A stretch of 19,515 nucleotides of DNA from NCBI GenBank assembly GCA_003451675.1, contig DMCY01000067.1, forward strand, positions 1-19,515. Direction: 5' to 3'. A program made the position numbers and the translations under genes. The DNA comes from Candidatus Atribacteria bacterium. Its GTDB lineage: Bacteria > Atribacterota > JS1 > SB-45 > 34-128. The notes beneath the pieces are model-generated. The model did no database searches. It had not been told where the DNA came from and worked only from the letters and a program-made list of their open reading frames with translations. Shown here piece by piece: positions 6,987 through 14,557 of this stretch (its first letter is position 1; each line of letters opens with the position of its first letter).

Positions 6987-8110
6987 TATACCACTTTCCT
7001 CCTTTGTCTGATCAATCTTTTCGCTACTTCGTCACTTATTACTACAAAAATTACTATAACAGCTTGTAATACCATAATAAGCTCCCGAGGTATTCTTCCT
7101 GCGGTATATATATTAACTATAGCTCCCCCATAATTTAAAATACCAAATAAAATAGCAGCTAAAACCACTCCTAAGGGGTGATTTTTACCCAAAAGGGCAA
7201 CTGCAATGCCGTTAAATCCTAATCCGGTGAAAAGTTCTTGTCTCCAACGATATTTAAAACCCATCACCTCATTGGTCCCTACTAAACCGGCAAAGGCACC
7301 ACTAATAACCATGGCTAATACTATATTTTTAGCTACACTTATTCCTCCATATTCTGCGGCTAAAGGGTTATAACCCACTGCTCTTATCTCGTAGCCTAAA
7401 TTTGTTTTCCATAAAATATAGTAAGCCAATATTGCCACTCCTATGGCAATAAAAAAAGACATATTTACTTGATTATGGGCGAGAAAATCTATATTTAAAG
7501 ACTTAAAAATAGTATAAAGTCGAGGAAGTCGGGCAGCTTCAGCAATTTCCTTGGTATGTGGAATCATCTGTTTTACGCCGGCTGCTATCATTGCTTCAGT
7601 TGGCGGTGCTTTAAATTTTAAAACAAGAAAGAATGTTAAAGAGGATGCTATCCAGTTCATCATAATAGTAACAATTACTTCGCTTACACCTGTTTTCGCC
7701 TTTAGTATTCCGGGAACAGCTGCCCATAAAGCGCCACCGGCAGCTGCAGTTAAAATACATAATGGAATAAGTATGAAAGACGGCAAATTAGTAAAAGTAA
7801 ATCCAACCCAGGCAGCAAGAAAAGCTCCTATATACATTTGTCCTTCTCCGCCTATATTAAATAAACCGCAACGGAAAGCAAAGGCAACTGCTAAACCGGT
7901 AAAAATTAAAGGTGTAGCTCTAAATAGTACGTTACCCCATCCATCTCGGTTACCAATAGCATAGCCAAATAATGTTTTATAAACAAAAATTGGGTTTTCA
8001 CCAATTAATATAATAACAATTGCACCAACCAGGAGAGCAATTATTACTGCAATTAAAGGGGTTATTTTTTCCAAAAGAATAAAATAGTCAATTTTTTTAA
8101 TACTTTTCAA
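6986..8110 (-). CDS. ABC nucleoside importer, permease subunit 1 (BPD_transp_2 family)
   Basis: First permease of the importer, related to Bacillus NupP and streptococcal RnsC. It is about 374 aa with a long first membrane helix (ITPLIAVIIALLVGAIVIIL) and the family landmarks RATPLIFTGLAVAFAFRCGLFNIGGEGQMYIGAF, TGVSEVIVTIMMNWIA, LGYEIRAVGYNPLAAEYGGI (ATPase contact) and ELFTGLGFNGIAVALLG. A TTG exists at 8126-8128, but the SD GGAGG lies inside that reading, 8 nt before a second TTG at 8108-8110. I therefore choose the second, giving a start of MKSIKKIDYFILL. The SD overlaps the end of the gap to the ATPase gene, whose stop is at 8130-8132. The two permeases would form the heterodimeric channel. 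Confidence 0.93.
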   Translation of the reverse strand: MKSIKKIDYFILLEKITPLIAVIIALLVGAIVIILIGENPIFVYKTLFGYAIGNRDGWGNVLFRATPLIFTGLAVAFAFRCGLFNIGGEGQMYIGAFLAAWVGFTFTNLPSFILIPLCILTAAAGGALWAAVPGILKAKTGVSEVIVTIMMNWIASSLTFFLVLKFKAPPTEAMIAAGVKQMIPHTKEIAEAARLPRLYTIFKSLNIDFLAHNQVNMSFFIAIGVAILAYYILWKTNLGYEIRAVGYNPLAAEYGGISVAKNIVLAMVISGAFAGLVGTNEVMGFKYRWRQELFTGLGFNGIAVALLGKNHPLGVVLAAILFGILNYGGAIVNIYTAGRIPRELIMVLQAVIVIFVVISDEVAKRLIRQRRKVV

Positions 8111-8129
8111 ATTTATCTTCCTCCACAAA

Positions 8130-9668
8130 CTACTTGATTTTTGATAATTTTTTATTTGAAGTAGAGCCAGTCATTAATAAACCTATTTCATTTTCGTCTG
8201 TTTTTTTCGGGTCTAAAATATCTACTATTTTACCTTCATATATTACAGCAACGCGATCAGATAAAGATAAAATTTCTTCTAAATCAGCTGAAAATAGTAA
8301 AATTGCTTTTCCCTTATCTCTTTCATTTAATATTTGTTGGTGTACAAACTCGATAGAACCTACATCTAATCCTCGAGTTGGTTGAGCAGCGATTAAAAGT
8401 TTTGGTTCTCCGTATAATTCACGGGCAACAATAACCTTTTGTTGGTTACCTCCGGATAAAGATTTTAATAAATTATCTTTATCAGAAGGCCGTATATCAA
8501 AATTTTTGATTAAATTATTAGCATGATTATTAATTACGGTAAAATTTAAGGCTAAACCTTTATTAAAAGGTGAACGATAATGACTTCCTAAAATTAAATT
8601 TTCGGCGACGGTATAATCTGAAATAATTCCGCGTTGTCTCCTATCTTCAGGGATATGAGCAATTTTATCTTCTCTAATTTTTCGAGGAGAATAATTAGTA
8701 ATATCCTTGTCATATAAAAATATTTTACCGCTTGATGCTGAACGAAGTCCGGTAATAACTTCTACTAATTCAGTCTGTCCATTTCCTTCTACACCGGCAA
8801 ATCCCAATATTTCTCCTTCCTTTATTTCAAAAGAAATGTTCTTTACAGCTGGCAATCCTTTGTTGTTAAGCACTTTTAATTTTTCTACTTTTAAAGCTGT
8901 TTCCCCAAGGTTAAGAGGTTTTTTTTCAATTTCAAAAATAACCTTTCTGCCTACCATCATACTGGCGATTTCCTCTTGATTGGTATCTTTGGTATCTTTT
9001 ACTCCTACCACCTTTCCTCTTCTCATTACAGTTACCCGGTCAGAGAGAGCTTTTACTTCATTTAGTTTATGGGTTATAAAAATAATGGTTTTGCCTTGTT
9101 TTTTTAGCGATTTAAGTATTTCGAATAATTCTTCTACTTCCTGGGGAGTTAATACTGCGGTGGGCTCATCCATTACTAAGATTTCTGCCCCTCGATAAAG
9201 GACTTTAATAATCTCTACTCTCTGCTGGACCCCAACAGAAATATTTTCAATTTTTGCTTTGGGGTCAATTTTAAAACCCATACTTTTAGATAATTCTATA
9301 ACTCTTTTAATTGCATTTTCCATATCAATAAAAATATCATTCCTTTTTGGCTCCATACCCAGGATAATATTTTCCGTAACAGTTAAAGGCGGTACTAACA
9401 TAAAATGTTGATGAACCATACCAATCTTTAAATTAATAGCAACATTCGGATTGGCGATATTAACTTTTTCTCCATTTACAAATATTTCCCCGGAATCAGC
9501 CTGATATAAACCATACAAGATACTCATCAAAGTACTTTTGCCGGCTCCATTTTCACCAACTAAAGCATGTATCTCTCCTTTGTAGACTGTAAAATTAACT
9601 TTATCGTTAGCAACTACAAGAGGGAATCGTTTGGTTATATTTTTCATCTCTAAAGCAATTTCAGGCAA
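8130..9668 (-). CDS. ABC nucleoside importer, duplicated ATP-binding protein
   Basis: The 512-aa protein has two nucleotide-binding domains in one chain, as in NupO, RnsB and RbsA-type ATPases. Domain 1 has Walker A GENGAGKST (38-46), signature SVGVQQ (144-149), Walker B ILVMDEP (163-169) and a switch His in FITH (197-200). Domain 2 has a degenerate Walker A GVEGNGQTE (292-300), an intact LSGGNQQ (404-410) and LLIAAQPTRGLD in place of Walker B. One active and one degenerate site is normal for this family. The start is TTG at 9666-9668 behind AAGGAGG at 9 nt. It lies between the binding protein and permease genes and energises the two permeases. Confidence 0.96.
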   Translation of the reverse strand: MPEIALEMKNITKRFPLVVANDKVNFTVYKGEIHALVGENGAGKSTLMSILYGLYQADSGEIFVNGEKVNIANPNVAINLKIGMVHQHFMLVPPLTVTENIILGMEPKRNDIFIDMENAIKRVIELSKSMGFKIDPKAKIENISVGVQQRVEIIKVLYRGAEILVMDEPTAVLTPQEVEELFEILKSLKKQGKTIIFITHKLNEVKALSDRVTVMRRGKVVGVKDTKDTNQEEIASMMVGRKVIFEIEKKPLNLGETALKVEKLKVLNNKGLPAVKNISFEIKEGEILGFAGVEGNGQTELVEVITGLRSASSGKIFLYDKDITNYSPRKIREDKIAHIPEDRRQRGIISDYTVAENLILGSHYRSPFNKGLALNFTVINNHANNLIKNFDIRPSDKDNLLKSLSGGNQQKVIVARELYGEPKLLIAAQPTRGLDVGSIEFVHQQILNERDKGKAILLFSADLEEILSLSDRVAVIYEGKIVDILDPKKTDENEIGLLMTGSTSNKKLSKIK

Positions 9669-9705
9669 TTGATAAATCCTCCTTCAATGATTTACACTTA
9701 ACTTT

Positions 9706-9751
9706 TATATATTGGAGGCATTTATATAATAATGAATGCCTCCAATATATA
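9706..9751. other. Strong hairpin between BMP-protein and ATPase genes
   Basis: A perfect 17-bp inverted repeat (TATATATTGGAGGCATT at 9706-9722 and its complement at 9735-9751) surrounds a 12-nt loop, beginning 10 nt after the TAG of the binding-protein gene. On the minus strand it is followed by AAAAGTTAAG, not a T tract. A hairpin at this point in a binding-protein operon commonly protects the upstream mRNA from 3' exonucleases or partly terminates transcription, so that binding protein exceeds transporter. That function is inferred; the inverted repeat is seen directly. Confidence 0.75.
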
Positions 9752-9761
9752 TTAGAATATG

Positions 9762-10814
9762 CTATTTAGTTACTTCAGTAGGTACAACAATTTCTCCGCT
9801 TATAATTTTAGCCTTTGCTTCTTCAACTTTAGCTATCATTTCTGCAGATACAAGATCTTTATTATACTCATCGAGAGCATAACCAACTCCGGCATATGTT
9901 TTATCTCCAATAGTAACAGTTCTATCTAAACCAAATACTTCAATACCACCTTTAAAATTGCCCTCAACTGCTGCTTTAATAGCAAGATATACTGAAACGT
10001 CTACTTGTTTTAACATACTGGTTAAACCAAAGCTTTCTCCGGTTTCCTCGATATATCCCATATAGTTCTGGTTGGAATCTACTCCGATTACAAATCTTTT
10101 TCTTTCTTTGGCTGCTTCAAATACTCCGGCTCCGGTTAAACCAGAAGCATGATAGATAACCCATGCTCCGTTATCATATTGTGATAAGGCTAATTCTTTA
10201 CCTTTTACCGGATCAGCAAAAGCAACGGGAGTATCACCTGCATAAGCAGAAAGAATTTTACATTCTGGGTAGACATAATGAACCCCAGCTATATAACCTG
10301 CTTCAAATCCATGAATAAGCGGTATATCCATTCCACCTACAAATCCAACCGTATCTTTTCCATCTTCCTGTGCTTTCATACCAGCAATCATACCCACCAG
10401 AAAAGAACCGTGATGTTCAGGAAACAACAGAGACATTACATTAGGCTTATCAGGGATAAATCCATCGACAATGGCAAATTTAGTATCAGGGAACTCATCA
10501 GCTACGGTAGATATGGCATCAGTAAATAAAAATCCCACTCCTATTATCATATCATAACCTATCATAGCTAAGTTTCTAAGATTTACTTCCCTATCTGCAT
10601 CTACCCCTGGCTCTAATTCGATACGTTTAATTCCAAAATCAGCTGCTGCCCATGCTAAACCTCGGGATGCTGAATCGTTAAATGATTTATCTCCTTTTCC
10701 GCCAATATCAAATACTAGACCAACTTTAAGTGGTTCTGCAGCAAAAACTGTCGAAGAAAGACATAAGCTTAATATTATTACTAATGCGACTACTACTAAT
10801 AGATTCTTTTTCAT
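9762..10814 (-). CDS. BMP-family (PnrA-like) periplasmic nucleoside-binding protein
   Basis: This is the extracytoplasmic substrate-binding component of the importer, in the BMP/PnrA family whose studied members bind purine nucleosides. The 350-aa protein has a signal peptide (1-25) with cleavage predicted at VFA|AEP. It lacks a convincing lipobox: the only Cys (LSLC) has Leu at -1. It would therefore be a soluble periplasmic protein, unlike the lipoproteins of Gram-positive relatives. Family landmarks are VGLVFDIGGKGDKSFNDSASRGL, IIGVGFLFTDAI, GFVGGMDIPLIHGFEAGYIAGVHYV and FVIGVDSNQNYMG. The ATG at 10812-10814 follows AAAGGAGA. It leads the operon. The specific ligand is not determined by sequence alone. 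Confidence 0.95.
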   Translation of the reverse strand: MKKNLLVVVALVIILSLCLSSTVFAAEPLKVGLVFDIGGKGDKSFNDSASRGLAWAAADFGIKRIELEPGVDADREVNLRNLAMIGYDMIIGVGFLFTDAISTVADEFPDTKFAIVDGFIPDKPNVMSLLFPEHHGSFLVGMIAGMKAQEDGKDTVGFVGGMDIPLIHGFEAGYIAGVHYVYPECKILSAYAGDTPVAFADPVKGKELALSQYDNGAWVIYHASGLTGAGVFEAAKERKRFVIGVDSNQNYMGYIEETGESFGLTSMLKQVDVSVYLAIKAAVEGNFKGGIEVFGLDRTVTIGDKTYAGVGYALDEYNKDLVSAEMIAKVEEAKAKIISGEIVVPTEVTK

Positions 10815-10883
10815 TTCTGAAATCTCCTTTCATTTTTAAAAACACTTAAAATCCCAACTTTACCTTTACCCTGTCAAATACTT

Positions 10884-10922
10884 TTATTTAATAGGGTTTA
10901 TACGTTCAGAAAAATAGTTCAT
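10884..10922 (-). CDS. Candidate 12-codon leader ORF upstream of the nucleoside importer
   Basis: ATG at 10920-10922 opens a short frame MNYFSERINPIK and ends at TAA (10884-10886), 69 nt before the ATG of the binding-protein gene. It is preceded by AGGAGGTGAT at the ideal distance, a stronger ribosome binding site than that of the binding-protein gene itself. Such a position suggests a leader peptide or a translational enhancer, but no run of regulatory codons is visible. It could also be the remnant of a lost gene. I recognise no homologue. Confidence 0.35.
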   Translation of the reverse strand: MNYFSERINPIK

Positions 10923-10934
10923 CTATCACCTCCT

Positions 10935-11212
10935 CTTTTATTTAGTCGTTAGTGAATAGTGAACAGTCGTTAGCACTTAGTTAGCTAGTTCACTGGTTTG
11001 TTGGTTAATTTGAGATTGCTTCCCTTGCTTTCGCTGGGGCAGGCTTACTTTGTTCCTCGCAATAACACGTGGTTCGCCGAGTATTTACGATTAATTAAAA
11101 TAATTGGTTATCAACTTACCCCTTTAATATAATAATACAACACCAGCTTATTTTTTTCCTGCTTAAAAATGAAAAAATATTTATTATTTTTAAAAAAACT
11201 AAAATCATTAAA
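10935..11212. other. Gene-free region upstream of the importer operon
   Basis: This is the part of the 746-nt gap nearer the importer. It holds GTTAGTGAATAGTGAACAGTCGTTAG-like text (10947-10972), AGTTAGCTAGTTCACTGGTTTGTTGGTTAA (about 10979-11008) and a diverged palindrome copy with arms GAGATTGC (11012-11019) and CTCGCAATAACA (11056-11067). About 140 nt of AT-rich DNA follows. No ORF with a convincing SD and no clear promoter, riboswitch or terminator was found, although the operon promoter should lie here. Confidence 0.4.
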
Positions 11213-11561
11213 CTAGCGTAGAGCGTTTCCTTAAAGTGGCACTCAATGATTTGTCATTGCGAGCGATAGCGAAGCAATCTCAAGTCCTTACAAATCAAGA
11301 GATTGCTTCGGTCGTTTCACTCCCTCGCAATGACATTTCTGTCTTTTCATTCTGGCTCCTGAATTCTGTCTTCTGACTTCTATTTTCTTCACGCGATACT
11401 CGATACTAATTTGGCTTTTATTTCCTTAACCACTAACCAGATAACTAACTAACCAACTAACTAATTTTATACGTTATATAGGTTTTAAATTTTGAATTAT
11501 AGTTTTTCGCTTTACGTTTTTAGCTAATTCTTTTAACCAACTAACTAATTAGATACTAATT
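11213..11561. repeat. Composite MITE-like repeat island downstream of ftsK
   Basis: It begins with iterons CTAGCGTAGAGCGTTT (11213-11228), continues with a long palindrome (11252-11335), the CATTTCTGTC / TTCATTCTGGCTCCTGA tract with CTGACTTCTATTTTCTT (about 11334-11389), CGCGATACTCGATAC (11392-11406), then AACC/AACT heptads (about 11428-11462 and 11535-11550) reaching the ftsK stop. The right-hand iteron is eroded (CGCTTTACG near 11507). This is the most complete copy of the palindrome and the longest island. It has no coding potential. Confidence 0.6.
11252..11335. repeat. Large two-stem imperfect palindrome
   Basis: GTCATTGCGAG (11253-11263) pairs with CTCGCAATGAC (11324-11334), and GAAGCAATCTC (11271-11281) pairs with GAGATTGCTTC (11299-11309). 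This gives two perfect 11-bp stems with an asymmetric internal loop of 7 and 14 nt and a 17-nt apical loop. Only the right half recurs at 4404-4440, 11012-11067 and 16273-16303. Motifs of this CATTGCGAG...CAATCTC type are, to my knowledge, widespread as dispersed palindromic repeats in unrelated bacterial genomes. Confidence 0.75.
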
Positions 11562-13717
11562 CATTTATCATATTTATTTAAATATTCTTCATTAGAAATT
11601 AATATTTTTCTTGGATTTCGACCATCATATGGTCCTACGATTCCCTTTTTTTCCATTACATCTATCAATCGAGCTGCTCGGGTATAACCAATTCGAAGTT
11701 TTCTTTGCAATATAGATATTGAAGCTTGTTTACTATTAATAATAATAGAAACAGCTTCATTAAACAATTCATCTTCTTCCTCTTCTTCTGTTTCTCGTAG
11801 CATATTTTTACTCTTTTTATATTCTAACACTTCTTGTTCATATTCAGGAGAGGGGGAATGCTTCATTAAATAGGATACTACATTTCTAATTTCTTTTTCT
11901 ACTACAAAAGCTCCTTGAGCCCTAATTGGCTTGGAGGCACCGACCGGAGAAAATAACATATCACCATTCCCTAATAATTTTTCGGCACCATTAACATCCA
12001 ATATAGTCCTTGAATCAACCTGAGTAGAAACCGCAAAGGCAATTCTGGAAGGGAAATTTACTTTTATCGAACCGGTAATAATATCTACAGAAGGACGTTG
12101 AGTGGCTATTATTAAATGAATGCCGGTTGCCCTGGTCATCTGGGCTAATCTACATAACGATTCCTCCGCTTTTACCGGAGAAGAAAGCATTAAATCAGCT
12201 AATTCGTCAATTACTATTATAATGTAGGGTAAAGGTTCAGTATCATTATTGATATTTCTAACATATTCATTATACCCTTCTAAATTCCTGACCCCTGCTT
12301 CCGCAAATATTTTAAATCTTTTTTGCATTTCAGATATCGACCAATTTAGTACTTTAATGGCTTGACTTGCATCGGTTATAATTGGTATTAACAAATGCGG
12401 AATGCCATTGTAAATATTTAGCTCTACTCTTTTTGGGTCAATCATAAGAAATTTTACTGTTTCCGGACTTAGCTTATAAAGAATACTTAATATTATATTA
12501 TTAATACATACACTTTTCCCTGATCCGGTTGCCCCGGCAATTAATAAATGGGGAAGTTCGGTTAAATCTGCAATTATAGGCTTACCTCCAATATCTATTC
12601 CTAAAGCTATGGGTATTTTATATTTTCCATTTTGAAATTCAGTGCTTTGTAATATTTCTTTTAAATAAACATTGATTCTTTTGCGGTTAGGAACTTCAAT
12701 TCCTACAGCATTTTTACCGGGAATTGGTGCTTCTATCCTGACTGAGGCTACTGCAAAAGACAAAGCAATATCATTGCTTAAGTTAGTTATTTTAGATATT
12801 TTAACACCTGGTGCAGGATGAATTTCATATCGGGTAACAGTTGGTCCCTGGATAACCCCAACGACTTTTGCATTAATTCCAAAATTAGTGAAAGTTTTTT
12901 CGAGTGTTTTTACATTTTCCTCAATATTTAATTTGGTATCTGTTTTATCTTCAGCGTGCGAGCCAGATAGTAGAGATAGGGGTGGGACTTGATATTTATC
13001 TACCTTAGGTTCCTGTTTAGACATCTGGTAACTTCTATCAAAAATTGTTTCTTTTTCTATTTTTTTTACTTTTTTCTTGGCTTTTTTTATTTTAAATAAT
13101 TTTTTGGGTATTTCATCTATTTCGTATTCTTGATAGTCGGGTTCTTCTTTGCGCCTTGAAGTTTTAGATATTTTTGTTCCTACATTTTTTAAAATATTGT
13201 AAATATTATTCAATATTATTTTTATTTTATTTCCCAAATTGCTAAATATATAAAAATAGGAAGTCTCAGTTATAAATAAGGCAGATATTAAGCTGAGAGA
13301 TATTAGAACGAGATAAGCGCCTTTTGTTCCAAAGTAAAGGTATAGGGAATTGGCAAAATAATAACCTAGCAAGCCTCCGCCAGCCCCTTTCATCGCCAAT
13401 GAATATGAATTGTCCAGCAAAAGTAATCTAAGATGGATAAATATAAGAAATATAATAAATAAAAAACTAATCCCGAAGAGTTTATGATAAGGATTAGGTA
13501 ATTTATAATTAAAAAGAATTATAATTCCCAAAAATAATAACAAGATGGGGAAAATATAAGCACCAAGACCAATATTGCGGGTTGCTGTTTGAACAATTAT
13601 TTTTCCGACAATCCCCATTTTATCCGTAAAAATAAAGGCAAAAATATATAACAAAGACAATGCAATAATTATTATGCTTATTGTTTCATTTTTAGTATTT
13701 TTTTTCTTTATTTTCAA
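11561..13717 (-). CDS. ftsK: DNA translocase FtsK/SpoIIIE
   Basis: FtsK pumps chromosomal DNA through the closing septum and aids dimer resolution and segregation. The 718-aa protein has four predicted membrane helices within residues 11-152, a charged linker (about 185-240), the motor with Walker A GATGSGKS (395-402) and Walker B IIIVIDELAD (499-508), RPSVDIITGSIKVNFPSRIAF, and a C-terminal gamma winged-helix domain (about 652-712) with SILQRKLRIGYTRAARLIDVMEKKGIVGP for recognising polar DNA motifs. The short linker resembles SpoIIIE or short FtsK proteins. The start is TTG at 13715-13717, four nt after the uppP stop; AAGAGGGC within the uppP end serves as SD, so translation is likely coupled. 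Confidence 0.97.
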   Translation of the reverse strand: MKIKKKNTKNETISIIIIALSLLYIFAFIFTDKMGIVGKIIVQTATRNIGLGAYIFPILLLFLGIIILFNYKLPNPYHKLFGISFLFIIFLIFIHLRLLLLDNSYSLAMKGAGGGLLGYYFANSLYLYFGTKGAYLVLISLSLISALFITETSYFYIFSNLGNKIKIILNNIYNILKNVGTKISKTSRRKEEPDYQEYEIDEIPKKLFKIKKAKKKVKKIEKETIFDRSYQMSKQEPKVDKYQVPPLSLLSGSHAEDKTDTKLNIEENVKTLEKTFTNFGINAKVVGVIQGPTVTRYEIHPAPGVKISKITNLSNDIALSFAVASVRIEAPIPGKNAVGIEVPNRKRINVYLKEILQSTEFQNGKYKIPIALGIDIGGKPIIADLTELPHLLIAGATGSGKSVCINNIILSILYKLSPETVKFLMIDPKRVELNIYNGIPHLLIPIITDASQAIKVLNWSISEMQKRFKIFAEAGVRNLEGYNEYVRNINNDTEPLPYIIIVIDELADLMLSSPVKAEESLCRLAQMTRATGIHLIIATQRPSVDIITGSIKVNFPSRIAFAVSTQVDSRTILDVNGAEKLLGNGDMLFSPVGASKPIRAQGAFVVEKEIRNVVSYLMKHSPSPEYEQEVLEYKKSKNMLRETEEEEEDELFNEAVSIIINSKQASISILQRKLRIGYTRAARLIDVMEKKGIVGPYDGRNPRKILISNEEYLNKYDK

Positions 13718-13721
13718 TTTA

Positions 13722-14549
13722 TTAAAGCCCTCTTGATAAAGACATCCAAATTGTTAAACCAGATATAATCCAAAGATAGTATGAAAAAAAGTATATTTTC
13801 CGATTTTTTAATAATCCTATAAATATTTTCATAGCTCCATAACTTGATATAGCTGCAACTAATCCGGATAATATCAGAATATTTAAATTTATATTTAAAG
13901 AAGATATCTCCCTAATTTTAAAAATTGAAGCACCTAAAATGATCGGTACAGATAGTATAAAGGAATATTTTGCCGCAAATTCTCGATCTAAATTTCTTGA
14001 TAATCCAGCAATAACGGTTAAGCCAGACCTCGATATCCCTGGGAAAATAGCGAGAGCCTGAGCTAACCCTATAATAATAGCATCTTTGCAAGTAATTTCA
14101 GAAATATTTTTGTCGCTCCCTTCGAATTTTTTGTTACCAAACCAAAGTAAAACTCCTGTAATAGTTAACATAAAGGAAGCTATTATAGGCTTACTAAAAA
14201 GTATTTCAAAATAAGAACTAAAAGTATATCCAATAATCGCTGCCGGTATGGTGCTTATTACTAAAAACCAGGCAAGTTTTGATGATGAATTATTTTTAAA
14301 AATATTTAATATATTTTCTCCATGAAATATTTTATAAACACTGTCAAAAAAAGAAATTACTAATTCTTTAATTTCTTTTCTAAAGAGTACTATTACAGCC
14401 ATAACTGTTCCAAAATGTAAAAATGCCTCAAATGCCGCACCTGGTAAATGTAGTTTTAAAAAATACTTAGCTATAACTAAATGCCCGGAACTGCTTACCG
14501 GGAAGAATTCAGTTAATCCTTGTAGTAGCCCTAATAATATTAATGACAT
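13722..14549 (-). CDS. uppP: Undecaprenyl-diphosphatase (BacA/UppP)
   Basis: This integral membrane enzyme dephosphorylates undecaprenyl diphosphate to recycle the lipid carrier of peptidoglycan and other envelope polymers; overproduction gives bacitracin resistance. The 275-aa length is typical. Both catalytic signatures are present: GLTEFFPVSSSGHL at about 11-24 and FPGISRSGLTV at about 169-179, including the key Glu and Arg. About eight hydrophobic segments are visible. ATG 14547-14549 has GAGG close upstream, and the gap to the preceding transporter gene is 8 nt, so it belongs to the transporter-uppP-ftsK operon. Confidence 0.97.
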   Translation of the reverse strand: MSLILLGLLQGLTEFFPVSSSGHLVIAKYFLKLHLPGAAFEAFLHFGTVMAVIVLFRKEIKELVISFFDSVYKIFHGENILNIFKNNSSSKLAWFLVISTIPAAIIGYTFSSYFEILFSKPIIASFMLTITGVLLWFGNKKFEGSDKNISEITCKDAIIIGLAQALAIFPGISRSGLTVIAGLSRNLDREFAAKYSFILSVPIILGASIFKIREISSLNINLNILILSGLVAAISSYGAMKIFIGLLKNRKIYFFSYYLWIISGLTIWMSLSRGL

Positions 14550-14557
14550 ATATTCCT

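Noticed and set aside
7551..7964. 137-codon plus-strand frame opposite the permease gene
   Set aside because: Antisense shadow of a conserved membrane protein gene; no SD and no recognisable family.
8424..8463. Non-canonical Walker motifs in the second ATPase domain as a sign of inactivation
   Set aside because: The GxxGxGQTE and AAQPTRGLD forms are the normal degenerate site of this family of nucleoside and ribose importers.
10849..10877. Possible promoter TTGACA (10872-10877, minus strand) for the nucleoside importer
   Set aside because: The -35 is perfect, but at 17-18 nt spacing the -10 would be GGATTT or GATTTT, and the transcript would start only about 25 nt before the gene.
10815..11212. 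Purine riboswitch upstream of the nucleoside importer
   Set aside because: I looked for the purine-aptamer loop consensus and a three-way junction and found neither in the minus-strand leader.
11213..11561. CRISPR array or origin of replication because of repeated short units
   Set aside because: Repeat units are 7-11 nt, diverged and without regular spacers; no cas genes, DnaA-box cluster or dnaA/dnaN are near.
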